A stretch of 64,000 bases of DNA from Streptomyces sp. CB01635 (GCF_002803065.1 NZ_NNBL01000003.1:186001-250000), one strand, 5' to 3'; counted from the first letter of the stretch, positions 51,854 through 61,138 are shown. Notes: generated by a model not told the origin, from the letters alone. Program-made: numbers and translations.

Positions 51854-53542
51854 ATGACCACGGAGCAGGACCAGATCCCCGCGCCTGACAGCCCAGCGCC
51901 CGACAGTCCCGTGCCTCCCAGCCCTGTGCCGAAGAGTTCTCGGCCCACGTGGGTGACGGACGAGTTGATTGCGCAGTGGTGCGCGTGGGTGCGCCGGGAC
52001 GCGTCGCGTCTCGGGCGCGACAGTGCCGAGCCCGTGACCGCGGTCGCACCGTTCGACCTGGCGCCGATCGCGGCCGTTCCCGCGTGCGCCACGGAGGACG
52101 TCGCGGCGGCGGTGGCCGGTGCCCGGGCGGACCAGCCGGAGTGGGCGGGAGGGACGCCGCTGAGGCGCCGCGGCGATGTGGTACTCGCCTTCCACGACCT
52201 GCTGTTGGAACGGCAGGACCAGGTGATCGACCTGATCCAGTGGGAGACGGGCAAGGCGCGGTATCACGCCTGGCAGGAGGTGGCCCAGGTCGCGGCGATC
52301 GCCAGACACTACGCACGGCGTGCCCGGCACTACCTGGCCCCCCACCACGTGCGCGGGATGGTGCCCGGCCTGACGAAGGTCAAGGAGGTGCGGGTGCCGA
52401 AAGGGGTCGTCGGGGTCATCTCTCCGTGGAACTACCCCCTCTACCTCGGTGTCGGCGATGTGTTGCCGGCCCTGATGGCCGGCAACGCCGTGATCTCCAA
52501 GGCGGATTCCCAGACCGCGCTGACCATGCTGTGGACCCGTGCTCTGATGGCGGAGGCCGGGCTGCCGACCGGTCTCTGGCAGATCGTGGCCGGTCCCGGG
52601 GCCGTGGTGGGGGCCGCCCTGGTCGACGCCGTCGACTTCGTCTGCTTCACCGGGTCGACCGCCACAGGACGCACCGTCGCGGAACGTGCCGCGCGGCGAC
52701 TGGTCGGGGCCTCTCTCGAACTCGGCGGCAAGAACCCGCTGATCGTGCGGGAGGACGCAGACGTGGCCGCCGCGGCCGCCGGCACGGTGGTGGCGGCCTT
52801 CGCCAACACCGGACAGATGTGCATCCACATCGAACGCGTCTATGTGCACGAGAAGGTCTACGAAGACTTCCGCACCGAGCTCGTCCGGGCGACGCGGGCG
52901 CTTCGGCTCGGGCGGTCCTACGACTACTCGGTGGACATCGGGTCACTGACGTCGAAGGCGCAGCTCGCGGCTGTCGAGGCACACGTCGACGGCGCGGTGG
53001 CCGAGGGGGCGACCGTACTCGCGGGCGGCCGAGCCCGTCCCGACATCGGCCCGCTCTTCTACGAACCGACCGTGCTCGAAGGCGTCACACCCGAGATGGC
53101 CGTGTGCGACGAGGAGACGTTCGGTCCGGTGCTCTCGCTCTACGTCTACGGCACGGACAGCGAAGCGGTGGGCCTGGCCAACCAAGGAACCTACGGACTG
53201 TCGGCGTCGATCTGGTCGAAGGACTCCCGCGAAGCCGGACGGATGGCGGTGCGGATCCGCGCCGGGTCGGTCAACATCAACGACGGTGCCGCCGCGGCGG
53301 CCGGCAGCATCGAGGCAGGGATGGGCGGCATGGGCGACAGCGGACTCGGCAGGCGCCACGGGGCCGAGGGAATCCGCAAGTACACCGAGAGTCAGACGGT
53401 CGCCACGCAGCGGCTCCTGCCGCTCGGACCGGCGCAGGCCGTGGAGAGCTCTGCGGAGACCTCCGTGAAGAGCTCCGTCGAGAGTTTTGTCCGCCGCACC
53501 AACGGACAGCTGGCCCTCCTGCGTCGGCTGCGTGTGCGCTGA
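51854..53542 (+). CDS. NAD(P)-dependent aldehyde dehydrogenase (succinate-semialdehyde dehydrogenase type)
   Basis: A 562-aa aldehyde dehydrogenase, longer than the usual 450-500 because of a Pro/Ser-rich N-terminal 30 residues and a C-terminal extension. PKGVVGVISPWNYPLYLGVGDVLPALMAGNAVISK is the cofactor/fold block, ELGGKNPLIV carries the general-base Glu, and FANTGQMCIHIERVYV carries the catalytic Cys. In the lcp locus it would oxidise the oligo-isoprenoid aldehydes released by Lcp to acids. The 45-residue C-terminal tail beyond the ALDH core (VESSAETSVKSS...) is unusual. Confidence 0.92.
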   Translation: MTTEQDQIPAPDSPAPDSPVPPSPVPKSSRPTWVTDELIAQWCAWVRRDASRLGRDSAEPVTAVAPFDLAPIAAVPACATEDVAAAVAGARADQPEWAGGTPLRRRGDVVLAFHDLLLERQDQVIDLIQWETGKARYHAWQEVAQVAAIARHYARRARHYLAPHHVRGMVPGLTKVKEVRVPKGVVGVISPWNYPLYLGVGDVLPALMAGNAVISKADSQTALTMLWTRALMAEAGLPTGLWQIVAGPGAVVGAALVDAVDFVCFTGSTATGRTVAERAARRLVGASLELGGKNPLIVREDADVAAAAAGTVVAAFANTGQMCIHIERVYVHEKVYEDFRTELVRATRALRLGRSYDYSVDIGSLTSKAQLAAVEAHVDGAVAEGATVLAGGRARPDIGPLFYEPTVLEGVTPEMAVCDEETFGPVLSLYVYGTDSEAVGLANQGTYGLSASIWSKDSREAGRMAVRIRAGSVNINDGAAAAAGSIEAGMGGMGDSGLGRRHGAEGIRKYTESQTVATQRLLPLGPAQAVESSAETSVKSSVESFVRRTNGQLALLRRLRVR

Positions 53543-53649
53543 GCGGCGACATGTCGGCCGTGCGCGAACCATGCCGGGGCATTCCCCCTCCGCGTCCCTC
53601 TTGCTCATCTCTTGCCGTATGTACGAGATCAGTCCAGATCGGAGTCCCG

Positions 53650-54813
53650 ATGACAAGTGCGATCTTCGCTGAACGGTCGCTCTACGAGGAAGACCACGAA
53701 CTCCTGCGCGAGACGGTTCGTGCGTTCGTCGACAAGCACGCCACGCCGCACGCCGAGCGGTGGCGGGCCGAGGGCAAGGTCGACCGCGAACTCTTCCAGG
53801 AGGCCGCCCGGGCCGGAATCCTCGGCTTCAACATCCCGGAGGAGTACGGCGGCGGTGGGATCACCGACTTCCGCTTCAACGCGCTGATCGGCGAGGAGTT
53901 CTCCCGCCACCCCGCGTCGGACGGCCTCGCCGGAGTAGGGCTGTCCAACGACATCGTCGTGCCCTATTTCACCGGCTTGACCGATGACGAGCAGAAAGCC
54001 CGCTGGCTGCCGGGCATTGCTGCCGGGACGCTCATCGTCGCGGTCGCGATGACCGAGCCCGGAACCGGGAGCGACCTGGCCGGCATCGCCACCTCCGCTG
54101 TCCGCGACGGCGACGACTATGTGGTCAACGGCAGCAAGGTCTTCATCTCCAACGGCCAGAACGCCGACCTGGTCGTCACCGCCGTACGGACCGGCGCGGA
54201 CCGCCACAGCGGGATCAGCCTGCTGGTCATCGAGGCCGATCGGCCCGGCTTCTCGCGTGGTCGCAACCTGGAGAAGATCGGCCTGCACGCGCAGGACACC
54301 AGCGAGTTGTTCTTCCAGGACGTCCGCGTGCCGGCCGCCAACCTGCTCGGGGAGGAGGGCTCCGGCTTCACAGCGCTGATGCGCAACCTTCCCCAGGAGC
54401 GGATCTCGATCGCGGCCAACGCCGTCGCTTCCATCGAGGGCGTGCTGGAGCGGACCGTGGAGTACGTCCGGGAGCGCAAGGCGTTCGGCCGGACCGTCGG
54501 CTCCTTCCAGAACACCCGTTTCCAACTGGCCGACATGGTCACCACCGCCCGTGTGGGCCGCACCTACGTCGACGAACTGCTCTCCAGGCACTCCCGCGGC
54601 GAACTGAGCGCCGTAGAAGCCGCGTCGGCGAAGTTCTGGGCCACGGAGAATTACGTCGACATCGTCGGCCGCTGCCTGCAACTGCACGGCGCTTACGGCT
54701 ACATGCTCGAATACCGCATCGCACACGACTACCTCGACTCGCGTATCACCACCATCTACGGAGGCACCACGGAGATCATGAAGGAGATCGTCGCCCGCGA
54801 CCTGGGTCTGTAG
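53650..54813 (+). CDS. Acyl-CoA dehydrogenase
   Basis: A 387-aa FAD acyl-CoA dehydrogenase. PEEYGGGGITDFRFNALIGEE, AMTEPGTGSDLAGIATSAV (FAD/substrate motif), ISNGQNADLVVTA, and the C-terminal HGAYGYMLEYRIAHDYLDSRITTIYGGTTEIMKEIVARDLGL block are typical. The usual catalytic Glu region near IYGGTTEI is intact. It carries out the first step of beta-oxidation. GGAG precedes the ATG, about 105 bp after the aldehyde dehydrogenase gene, so both may be one operon processing rubber-derived acyl-CoAs. Confidence 0.94.
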   Translation: MTSAIFAERSLYEEDHELLRETVRAFVDKHATPHAERWRAEGKVDRELFQEAARAGILGFNIPEEYGGGGITDFRFNALIGEEFSRHPASDGLAGVGLSNDIVVPYFTGLTDDEQKARWLPGIAAGTLIVAVAMTEPGTGSDLAGIATSAVRDGDDYVVNGSKVFISNGQNADLVVTAVRTGADRHSGISLLVIEADRPGFSRGRNLEKIGLHAQDTSELFFQDVRVPAANLLGEEGSGFTALMRNLPQERISIAANAVASIEGVLERTVEYVRERKAFGRTVGSFQNTRFQLADMVTTARVGRTYVDELLSRHSRGELSAVEAASAKFWATENYVDIVGRCLQLHGAYGYMLEYRIAHDYLDSRITTIYGGTTEIMKEIVARDLGL

Positions 54814-54836
54814 CACCCGGCCTACTGACTCGGCGA

Positions 54837-55290
54837 TCGGTCTTCAGGTTCCCGCTCCGGGTTCGGCGGCGGCGCGCGCTTCCTCGGCGGTCCGGCCGTG
54901 CAGCAACACGGTGGCGCCGCGTTCGGCGAGCTGCCGGGCGGTCTCCAGGCCGATGCCGGAAGTGGCGCCCGTGACGAGGAGAGTGCGGGACGAAGCCCAC
55001 GCGCCGCGGAAAACCGGCGGTCGATGAGCTTGATGCCCAGGAGGGCAGGGCGAGACCGCCGAGTCCGTACAACGTCAGGTTGCGCCGCCGCACACCGACA
55101 CCGAACCATTTTTCGATGTGCCGGTTGAGGAACGTGCGAACCGGAGGAAGCAACTGGCCGACGGCGTCGAGCAGCGATATTGCGCCCACCGTCGCCCCGT
55201 CGCCGTGGAACGCGCCGACTGCGGCGGTCGCTCGTTCGCGGGCCTCGGGGGGCAGGGCCGTCCTGAGCGGCCGCGACCAGCACGTCGCAC
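54837..55290 (-). pseudogene. Multi-frame decayed gene: short-chain dehydrogenase N-terminus and unknown segment
   Basis: Reading right to left on the minus strand, one frame gives LPPEARERATAAVGAFHGDG then LLDAVGQLLPPVRTFLNRHI and [17 protein letters not shown] second frame continues [11 protein letters not shown], and a third gives [20 protein letters not shown] then [19 protein letters not shown], the TGxxxGIG nucleotide motif of short-chain dehydrogenases, ending at a stop soon after. Two frame changes inside 300 bp and no start codon show it is dead. The SDR part is sure; the first part is unrecognised. Confidence 0.6.
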
Positions 55291-55616
55291 CCCTCCGCTT
55301 CCGTTGCGCGGATCTCCGCAGTAGGGAGGCGTGGTGTCGGCCCGCAGGTCTCTGCGTTAGGGTGGCCGGTATGCAGACGCACTCGAACTTCCGTGAGGAT
55401 GAGCCGCAGCACAGCGGCCCCCGCGGTGAGTGCGCGCCCCGCGGGTACGGCTTTCTGCGCCGCCGCGGCCGGGTGGGTTCGCCCCCGGCGTCTTCCTGTC
55501 GCTGAATCCGCCGTAGGCCTCCGTATTCGGGCCTGAGCTTTCCCGTACCGGTTCCCGGAAACGTCGCATCGCGCCGTCCGCCGCCGGCCCCCTTTTGAGC
55601 TTCCAAGGAGTTCGCC
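55291..55616. other. Intergenic upstream of the TauD gene
   Basis: A short reading from 55371 (44 codons ending ASSCR) has a plausible ATG but no domain. It has a Cys near its end, but the RR-IDL-RV pattern of sulfur leader peptides is absent. No other gene is seen; the TauD promoter must lie here. Confidence 0.3.
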
Positions 55617-56561
55617 ATGTCGCTCACCCATGACGTTGCCCCCGCATCAGCCCTGCGCGACCACCGCATCCCCGCCGACGGCTTGTACGAGGGCAGTCGC
55701 ATCCTGAACCGCCTGCCGGACGGTGTGCGGGAGCGGCCGTACGAGCGGTTCGAACTCGTTCCGCAGGGCCGCGTCATCGGAGCGGAGATCCGCGGCCTCG
55801 ACCTCTCGCGGCCCGTGTCCTGCGCGGTGCGCGAGGAACTGAACCGCGCGCTCCTCGAATGGAAGGTGCTCTTCTTCCGCGGCCAGCACCTGACCTCCGA
55901 CGCGCAGCGCCAATTCGCCCGTAACTGGGGTGAGTTGGAGACCAATCCGCTGCTCGCTCCCGGTGACGCCGACGACGTGGTCCGCTTCGACAAGTCGGCC
56001 GGTGCCGTTCCCACCTTCGAGAACGTCTGGCACACGGACGTCACCTTCCGTGAACGCCCGGCCCTGGGTGCCGTGCTGCAGCTGCGGGAGGTGCCGCCGG
56101 TGGGTGGCGACACGATGTGGGCGGACATGGCGGCCGCGTACGACAACCTGCCGGTCGAGGTGCGCGAGCGGATCGACGGCGCGAGTGCCGTCCACGACTT
56201 CCTGCCGGGCTTCGCGCGTTTCTACGCGCCGGAGCAACTGGCCCCGTTCCAGAAGCAGTTCCCGCCGGTCCAGCACCCCGTGGTGCGTCGGCACCCGGAG
56301 ACCGGACGCCGGATGCTGTTCGTCAACACCTCCTTCACCACCCGGATCATCGGCCTCGAGCGCCCGGAGAGCGACCGGCTGCTCCGGCTGCTCTTCCAGC
56401 AGGCCCACGTCCCGGAGTTCCAGGTGCGGTTCCGCTGGCAGGCGGGCGACGTCGCCTTCTGGGACAACCGCGCGACCCAGCACTACGCCGTCAACGACTA
56501 CGCGCCGTACCCCCGGGTCGCGGAACGCGTGGCGATCGCCGGGGACCGTCCGTTCGGCTGA
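55617..56561 (+). CDS. TauD/TfdA-family Fe(II)/2-oxoglutarate dioxygenase
   Basis: A 314-aa Fe(II)- and 2-oxoglutarate-dependent dioxygenase. The metal triad is seen in WHTDVTF (H139, D141) and RATQHYAVNDY (H289), with the 2-oxoglutarate-binding Arg a little later in PRVAERVAI. Members hydroxylate taurine, alkylsulfates or other substrates. The ATG follows AAGGAG at good spacing. Sulfur scavenging is supported only loosely by the sulfonate-type ABC transporter about 7 kb downstream and its leader peptide. Confidence 0.93.
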   Translation: MSLTHDVAPASALRDHRIPADGLYEGSRILNRLPDGVRERPYERFELVPQGRVIGAEIRGLDLSRPVSCAVREELNRALLEWKVLFFRGQHLTSDAQRQFARNWGELETNPLLAPGDADDVVRFDKSAGAVPTFENVWHTDVTFRERPALGAVLQLREVPPVGGDTMWADMAAAYDNLPVEVRERIDGASAVHDFLPGFARFYAPEQLAPFQKQFPPVQHPVVRRHPETGRRMLFVNTSFTTRIIGLERPESDRLLRLLFQQAHVPEFQVRFRWQAGDVAFWDNRATQHYAVNDYAPYPRVAERVAIAGDRPFG

Positions 56562-56645
56562 GCAGGCGCGCGGCGGCGTGATCGGGTGTGTGCCGGATGA
56601 CCGTTGACCGGCCTCCGGCGCCGCGGGCCGCCCTATTGTTGGCTG

Positions 56646-57314
56646 ATGCGCGCACGCCATACTGACCGCCCAGCCGATCTCGACGTGGTCCGTGAGTCCT
56701 ATGACCGGGTGGCTGACAACTACGCCCACATGGTGGTGACGACGGGAGTCGGTGACATCCGTAGCCATCCATGGCTCAAGGCATCGATCGACGCTTTCGC
56801 TGACACCGTGAGCGAGCTCGGGCCCGTGCTCGATGTCGGCTGCGGACCCGGAACGGTGACCGCCTACCTCGCCGAACGCGGACTCGACGTGTCCGGAGTC
56901 GATCTCTCACCCCGCATGATCGAGAACGCCCGCCGTCTTCATCCGCAATGCCGCTTCAGTGTCGCCTCTGCCACCGACCTCGACCTTGAAGAAGCGTCCC
57001 TCGGCGGCGTACTCGGGTGGTGGTCACTGTTCAACCTCCCTCGCGACGTCCTTCCGCAGGTCCTCGCCCTGTTCGCGCGCGCTCTGAAGCCAGGCGGCCA
57101 CTTCATCACCGCAACTCACGTCGGCGACGAAGACGCGGTGCGCACCGAGGCATACGGAGGGGTCCCTGTTCGTTGGACCACGCACAAATGGCGGCCGGAA
57201 CAGCTCGTGGACCTGATCGAGCAAGCCGGCCTGCGCCCGGTCGCCGAACTTCGGCTCCCCGCCGATGAGCAAAGCGGTCCTGGCCTGGTCATCATGGCCA
57301 AGCGCCCCGCCTGA
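56646..57314 (+). CDS. SAM-dependent class I methyltransferase
   Basis: A 222-aa methyltransferase. VLDVGCGPGTVTAYLAERGLDVSGVDLSPRMIENAR is the canonical SAM-binding loop, LGGVLGWWSLFNLPRDVLPQVLALFARALKPGGHFI the following substrate-side block, and the C-terminal RPEQLVDLIEQAGLRPV helix is family-typical (Methyltransf_25/11). The ATG at 56646 is used because the domain begins directly after it. Substrate unknown. No clear operon partner. Confidence 0.9.
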   Translation: MRARHTDRPADLDVVRESYDRVADNYAHMVVTTGVGDIRSHPWLKASIDAFADTVSELGPVLDVGCGPGTVTAYLAERGLDVSGVDLSPRMIENARRLHPQCRFSVASATDLDLEEASLGGVLGWWSLFNLPRDVLPQVLALFARALKPGGHFITATHVGDEDAVRTEAYGGVPVRWTTHKWRPEQLVDLIEQAGLRPVAELRLPADEQSGPGLVIMAKRPA

Positions 57315-57330
57315 GGACCAGGCGCGCCGG

Positions 57331-57397
57331 TGGTGGGACAGGGACGTGCCGGGCCCGGTCACATGGTGGGACAGGGATCGTGCCGGGCCCGGTCACC
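57331..57397 (+). repeat. Tandem duplication of a 33-34-bp hairpin-forming unit
   Basis: Unit 1 (57331-57363) and unit 2 (57364-57397) begin TGGTGGGACAGGGA and differ by two positions plus one inserted base. Each contains the perfect palindrome CCGGGCCCGG. They lie just after the methyltransferase stop codon, so they may act as a double terminator. Confidence 0.85.
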
Positions 57398-57657
57398 TGG
57401 CGCCTACCGCTGTTCTCCCGTTCGGATACTTCCCAGGGGCTCCTTCGGTACGTTCCCGTGAGCCCTAGGGTTACGGGGCGTCCAGGAGGCCCCGGGGCTT
57501 CCAACGGATGCGATCGACCGCCACGCGCGAGACGGTGGATCCAGGTGGCGGTTCCGTGTCTCCGCGATGCCCGGGACGCCGGTGACCGGTCCAAGCACTG
57601 TCCCTACCCGGCCTCGTCCGACCCGCACCGCAGCCCCGGCTGAGAGGAGCATCGGCC

Positions 57658-58263
57658 ATGGAACATCTCGTCACCATGACCACCCATGTCCCGGAGGGGA
57701 CCTCGCAGGCGGAAGTCGACGAGGTCCGCGCCCGCGAGGCCGCACACTCCCGTCGGCTTGCCGAACGGGGGCAGTTGCTGAGGCTGTGGCGCCCGCCCCT
57801 GCATCCGGGGGAGTGGCGCACGCTCGGACTGTTCGCCGCGCAGGACGCCGCGCACCTGGAGGATGTCCTGTCCTCGATGCCGTTGCGTGTGTGGCGGAGC
57901 GACGAGGTCACACCCCTGACGCCGCACCCCAACGACCCGGGGCCGGCCTCCACCGGTGCATCGGGCGCCGCCAAGGAGTTCCTGGTGACCTTCGCCCCGG
58001 CCGCGACCGAGGACGCCACCTCCCAGGCGCTGGGGGACGCCACCGCAGCGGAAGCGGTCCGTGCGAAGGAGCTGGCCGGACAGGGACACCTGGTGCGGCT
58101 GTGGAAGACGCCTGGCGAGCGCCGCGCGCTCGGCCTGTGGCGCGCCCGGGACGCCGCCGAGATGCAGACAGTGCTGGACTCACTTCCCCAGGCCCCGTGG
58201 CTCTCCATGGAGACGACGCCGCTGAGTGAGCACCCCAGTGACCCGGGGGCGGTCGGGAACTGA
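57658..58263 (+). CDS. Tandem muconolactone-isomerase-like protein
   Basis: A 201-aa protein with two muconolactone delta-isomerase (MIase)-like domains in one chain. Domain 1 (residues about 1-95): EHLVTMTTHVPEGTSQAEVDEVRAREAAHS...GLFAAQDAAHLEDVLSSMPL. Domain 2 (about 103-195): KEFLVTFAPAATEDATSQALGDATAAEAVRAK...GLWRARDAAEMQTVLDSLPQAPW. Classic muconolactone isomerases have a single 90-residue domain that assembles into decamers. Here one chain carries two. Catechol-pathway genes are not adjacent, so the substrate is open; the fold may bind an unrelated ring compound. GAGAGGAGCATCGGCC precedes the ATG. Confidence 0.82.
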   Translation: MEHLVTMTTHVPEGTSQAEVDEVRAREAAHSRRLAERGQLLRLWRPPLHPGEWRTLGLFAAQDAAHLEDVLSSMPLRVWRSDEVTPLTPHPNDPGPASTGASGAAKEFLVTFAPAATEDATSQALGDATAAEAVRAKELAGQGHLVRLWKTPGERRALGLWRARDAAEMQTVLDSLPQAPWLSMETTPLSEHPSDPGAVGN

Positions 58264-58379
58264 CGGCTGCCTCGTCCGGACGCCGCGAGGAAAGCAGCGC
58301 TCCCGGGCTTCGGTGATGACCTTCTCGACCATCTCCACCTGGCATCGAAGACCTGTCGCGGGCGTACACCCATTGACAC

Positions 58380-58410
58380 GGTCCACAGCCCCCTTTCAGG
58401 GGGTCGGACC
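58380..58410. terminator. Hairpin between convergent genes
   Basis: GGTCC...GGACC encloses CCCCC-TTTCA-GGGGG (58389-58403). It sits between the end of the MIase-like gene (plus) and the permease 3' end (minus), so it is a probable shared terminator. Confidence 0.45.
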
Positions 58411-59931
58411 CTCCGGCGGCAGTGTGCTGTCCGGCAACGGCTCCGCCGTCTCGTGGCGCCGAGCGCCGAAGCGGTACACGACGACGAGCAGCGCGAAGAA
58501 CGGGAGGCCGGCCTTCCAGGAGTCCTCCAGGCCCTCGATGAACGCCGTGGAGACCAGGATCGCCGCCAGCGCGAGGGCCGCCGCGACGGTGGTGAACGGA
58601 GCGCCGCGCAGCCGGGCCGGCGAGGAGGGGAGGTCGTGGCGGACGCGGTGGCGGCGGAACATCAGGTGCGTGGCGAGGATGAGGATCCACACGACGAGCG
58701 CCCCGAACACCGAGATGCCGAAGAGCAGGACGTACGCCGTGTCTTCGGAGTGGACCGAGAGGATCGCGGCGGCACCCAGACCGAGTCCGGAAACGGCGAG
58801 CGCTCGGTGAGGGACTCCGCTGCGGCCCACCCGTGCGAACATCCGTGGCGCGTGCCGGTCCACCGCCAAGGAGTGGATCATGCGGGTGGCCAGATAGGTG
58901 TTGGCGTTGGCGCTGGAGAGCGCCGCGGTCAGTACCACGAAGTTCATGATGCCCGCGGCGGCCGGGATCCCGGCGACGTCGAAGAGCTGGACGAAGGGGC
59001 TCGCCGTGACGTCTCCGCCCGCCGCCGTACGCGACCACGGCACGACCGTGACCACCACCGCCATGGCCAGAACGTAGAAGAGCGCGAGGCGCACGACCAT
59101 CCGCCGGGCGGCACGCGGGATGTCTCGCACCGGGTTCTCGGACTCGGCGGCGGTCACCGCGATGATCTCGGTGCCGATGTAGCTGAAGATCACGAAGACG
59201 AAGGCGGTGCCCAGGCCGCTCAGGCCGTGCGGAAGGAGACCGCCGGGCCCCGAGAGGTTCGAGGTGCCGGCCGCCTCGTGGCCGGGCAGGCCGAGGAAGA
59301 CGTAGGCGCAGCCGAGCAGGACGAAGACACCGATCGCCGTGATCTTGATGGTGGAGAACCAGTACTCCAGGCGGCCGAACACCCCGACGGTCAGCGCGTT
59401 CGCGGCCAGGAGCAGCAGCGAGAACGCCACCACCGGTGCCCACAGCGGCAGTTCGGGCCACCAGAATCGGACGTAGATGCCGCCGGCGATGACCTCGCCG
59501 CCGATCGCGATCACCTGGATCGTCCAGTAGGTCCAGCGGATCACGAAGCCGGCCAGTGGGCCCAGATAGTGGCGGCCGATGGTGCCGAACGAGCCGGTCG
59601 CCGGGTGTACGGCGGTCATCTCGGCCAGTGCCCAGCCGATCACCAGGGCGATCAACGCGCAGAGCACGTACGCGATCACGGCGGCGGGCCCCGCAGCGGA
59701 GATGGCGAGACCCGAGCCGAGGAACAGACCGGTACCGATGGCACCGCCCAGACCCATCATGCTGAGCTGACGCCCCGTCAAGGACCGTTTCAGTCCGTGG
59801 CCTTGTCCGTCCTGGCTGTCCTGCCTGCCTCGGCCGTCTTGCCGGTCTTGACCGTTCTCGCCGTGGCTCTGATGCGGGCCAGTGGTGGGGGAGGGGGCGG
59901 CCGTTGGGCTGCTTCCGGCGTCGTCGGGCAT
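58396..59931 (-). CDS. Amino acid permease (APC superfamily)
   Basis: A 511-aa, 12-helix amino acid/polyamine-cation permease. A polar, Gly/Gln/Asp-rich N-terminal 45 residues precede the AAT-type consensus GRQLSMMGLGGAIGTGLFLGSG. FVIFSYIGTEIIAVTAAESENPVRDIPRA is the helix 6 motif that binds substrates in this family. The ATG at 59931 has a GGAG-type site 8 nt upstream; 37 bp separate it from the aminotransferase gene upstream, so the two form an operon. Uptake of an amino acid or amine handled by that enzyme is likely. Confidence 0.93.
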   Translation of the reverse strand: MPDDAGSSPTAAPSPTTGPHQSHGENGQDRQDGRGRQDSQDGQGHGLKRSLTGRQLSMMGLGGAIGTGLFLGSGLAISAAGPAAVIAYVLCALIALVIGWALAEMTAVHPATGSFGTIGRHYLGPLAGFVIRWTYWTIQVIAIGGEVIAGGIYVRFWWPELPLWAPVVAFSLLLLAANALTVGVFGRLEYWFSTIKITAIGVFVLLGCAYVFLGLPGHEAAGTSNLSGPGGLLPHGLSGLGTAFVFVIFSYIGTEIIAVTAAESENPVRDIPRAARRMVVRLALFYVLAMAVVVTVVPWSRTAAGGDVTASPFVQLFDVAGIPAAAGIMNFVVLTAALSSANANTYLATRMIHSLAVDRHAPRMFARVGRSGVPHRALAVSGLGLGAAAILSVHSEDTAYVLLFGISVFGALVVWILILATHLMFRRHRVRHDLPSSPARLRGAPFTTVAAALALAAILVSTAFIEGLEDSWKAGLPFFALLVVVYRFGARRHETAEPLPDSTLPPEGPTP

Positions 59932-59968
59932 GTCACTCGCTCCGTGGGGTGCGGTGTTCCTGGACGTG

Positions 59969-61126
59969 CTACTGGATGTGCTGCTGGGCCCGTATCTCAC
60001 CGAGCGCGTCGATCAGCGCGTCGACGTCGGACGTGTTGTTGTAATAGTGGAATGAGAGGCGGAGCAGGGTGCCGCGCGGACTGGTGACGATGCGGCGCTC
60101 GGCGAGCGCGGCCGCGAGCGCGTCCGGGGCGGGGTCGGCGATCGCCATCTGCGGGCCCCGCAGTTCCGGGTCGGCGGGCGAGGCCGGCGTCTCGCCGATC
60201 TCGGTCAGGCGCGCGTGGGCGTACGTGGTGAGCGCGCCGATGTGCGCCTCGATGTCCTTCGGGTCGACGTCGGCCAGGGTGCGAAGCCCGGCCGCGGCGG
60301 CGTACGCGGAGGGGATCGACGGGGTGCCGGTCTCGAAGCGGCGCGCGGTGTCCGGGAAGTCGAGGGAGCGCGGGTCGAAGGCGAAGGGGTCAACTCGGCC
60401 GAACCATCCGGTGAGTTGGGGATCCATGTCATCGCGCAGACCGCCGCGTACGTAGAGGAACGCGATGCCGGGGACGCCGAGCAGATACTTCAGCGCACCG
60501 CACACCAGGTAGTCGCAGTCCAACTCCCGTACGTCCACCGGGAGTACACCCAATCCCTGGTACGCGTCGATGAACACCCGTGCGCCGACCGCGTGTGCCG
60601 CTCGGACCGTATCGGTCACCGGCAGCCGGGCGCCGTTGCGGTAGGAGACCAGCGGTACGGAGACCAGGTTGGTCGTGTCGTCGATCGCGGCGGCGTAGTC
60701 CTCGGCGGGGACGGTCCCTCCCTGTTCCGGGACATGGCGCACCCGAGCGCCACGTCGCTCCTGCGCCAGCCAGACGTGGGCGATGGACGGGAACTCCATG
60801 TCTGTGGTGACCAGGCCGGGGCGGCGCGACCAGTCCAGCGTGGACGCCACCTGGTAAGCGCCCTCGGAGGCGCAGCCGACGACCGCGATCTCGTCCGGCT
60901 GCGCGCCGATACGGGCGGCGAAGGTGGCGCGGGCGGCGTCCACTTGGGCCATCCACTCGCCCCAGGGCGCGCCCTGGCTGCGCATGGACCACTGGAACTC
61001 CTGCAGCGCCGTCAGTACGTGCTCGGATGCCGCGCCCTGGCTGCAACTGGCCAGGTGGACGGTGTCCTTGAGGGAGGGGAACCGGGCACGGAAACGCTCG
61101 GCGGCGTCGAGGGGCGCGATGGACAC
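59969..61126 (-). CDS. Class V aminotransferase-fold PLP enzyme
   Basis: A 385-aa enzyme of the class V aminotransferase/cysteine desulfurase-like fold. Key parts: VHLASCSQGAASEHVL, VVGCASEGAYQVAS, VFIDAYQGLGVLPVDVRELDCDYLVCGALKYLLGVPGIAFLYV with the PLP Lys in GALKYLLG, and RFETGTPSIPSAYA. The catalytic Cys loop of desulfurases is not recognisable, so an aminotransferase, lyase or isopenicillin-epimerase-like activity is more likely. The GTG start at 61126 follows an operator-like palindrome by about 13 bp. Together with the permease it probably handles one amine or amino acid. Confidence 0.88.
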   Translation of the reverse strand: MSIAPLDAAERFRARFPSLKDTVHLASCSQGAASEHVLTALQEFQWSMRSQGAPWGEWMAQVDAARATFAARIGAQPDEIAVVGCASEGAYQVASTLDWSRRPGLVTTDMEFPSIAHVWLAQERRGARVRHVPEQGGTVPAEDYAAAIDDTTNLVSVPLVSYRNGARLPVTDTVRAAHAVGARVFIDAYQGLGVLPVDVRELDCDYLVCGALKYLLGVPGIAFLYVRGGLRDDMDPQLTGWFGRVDPFAFDPRSLDFPDTARRFETGTPSIPSAYAAAAGLRTLADVDPKDIEAHIGALTTYAHARLTEIGETPASPADPELRGPQMAIADPAPDALAAALAERRIVTSPRGTLLRLSFHYYNNTSDVDALIDALGEIRAQQHIQ

Positions 61127-61138
61127 GTGGCGGCTCGC

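Noticed and set aside
51949..54813. Apparent 954-aa fusion of aldehyde dehydrogenase region with acyl-CoA dehydrogenase
   Set aside because: The first 560 codons are an out-of-frame reading of the aldehyde dehydrogenase gene; the true acyl-CoA dehydrogenase starts at ATG 53650 behind its own ribosome site.
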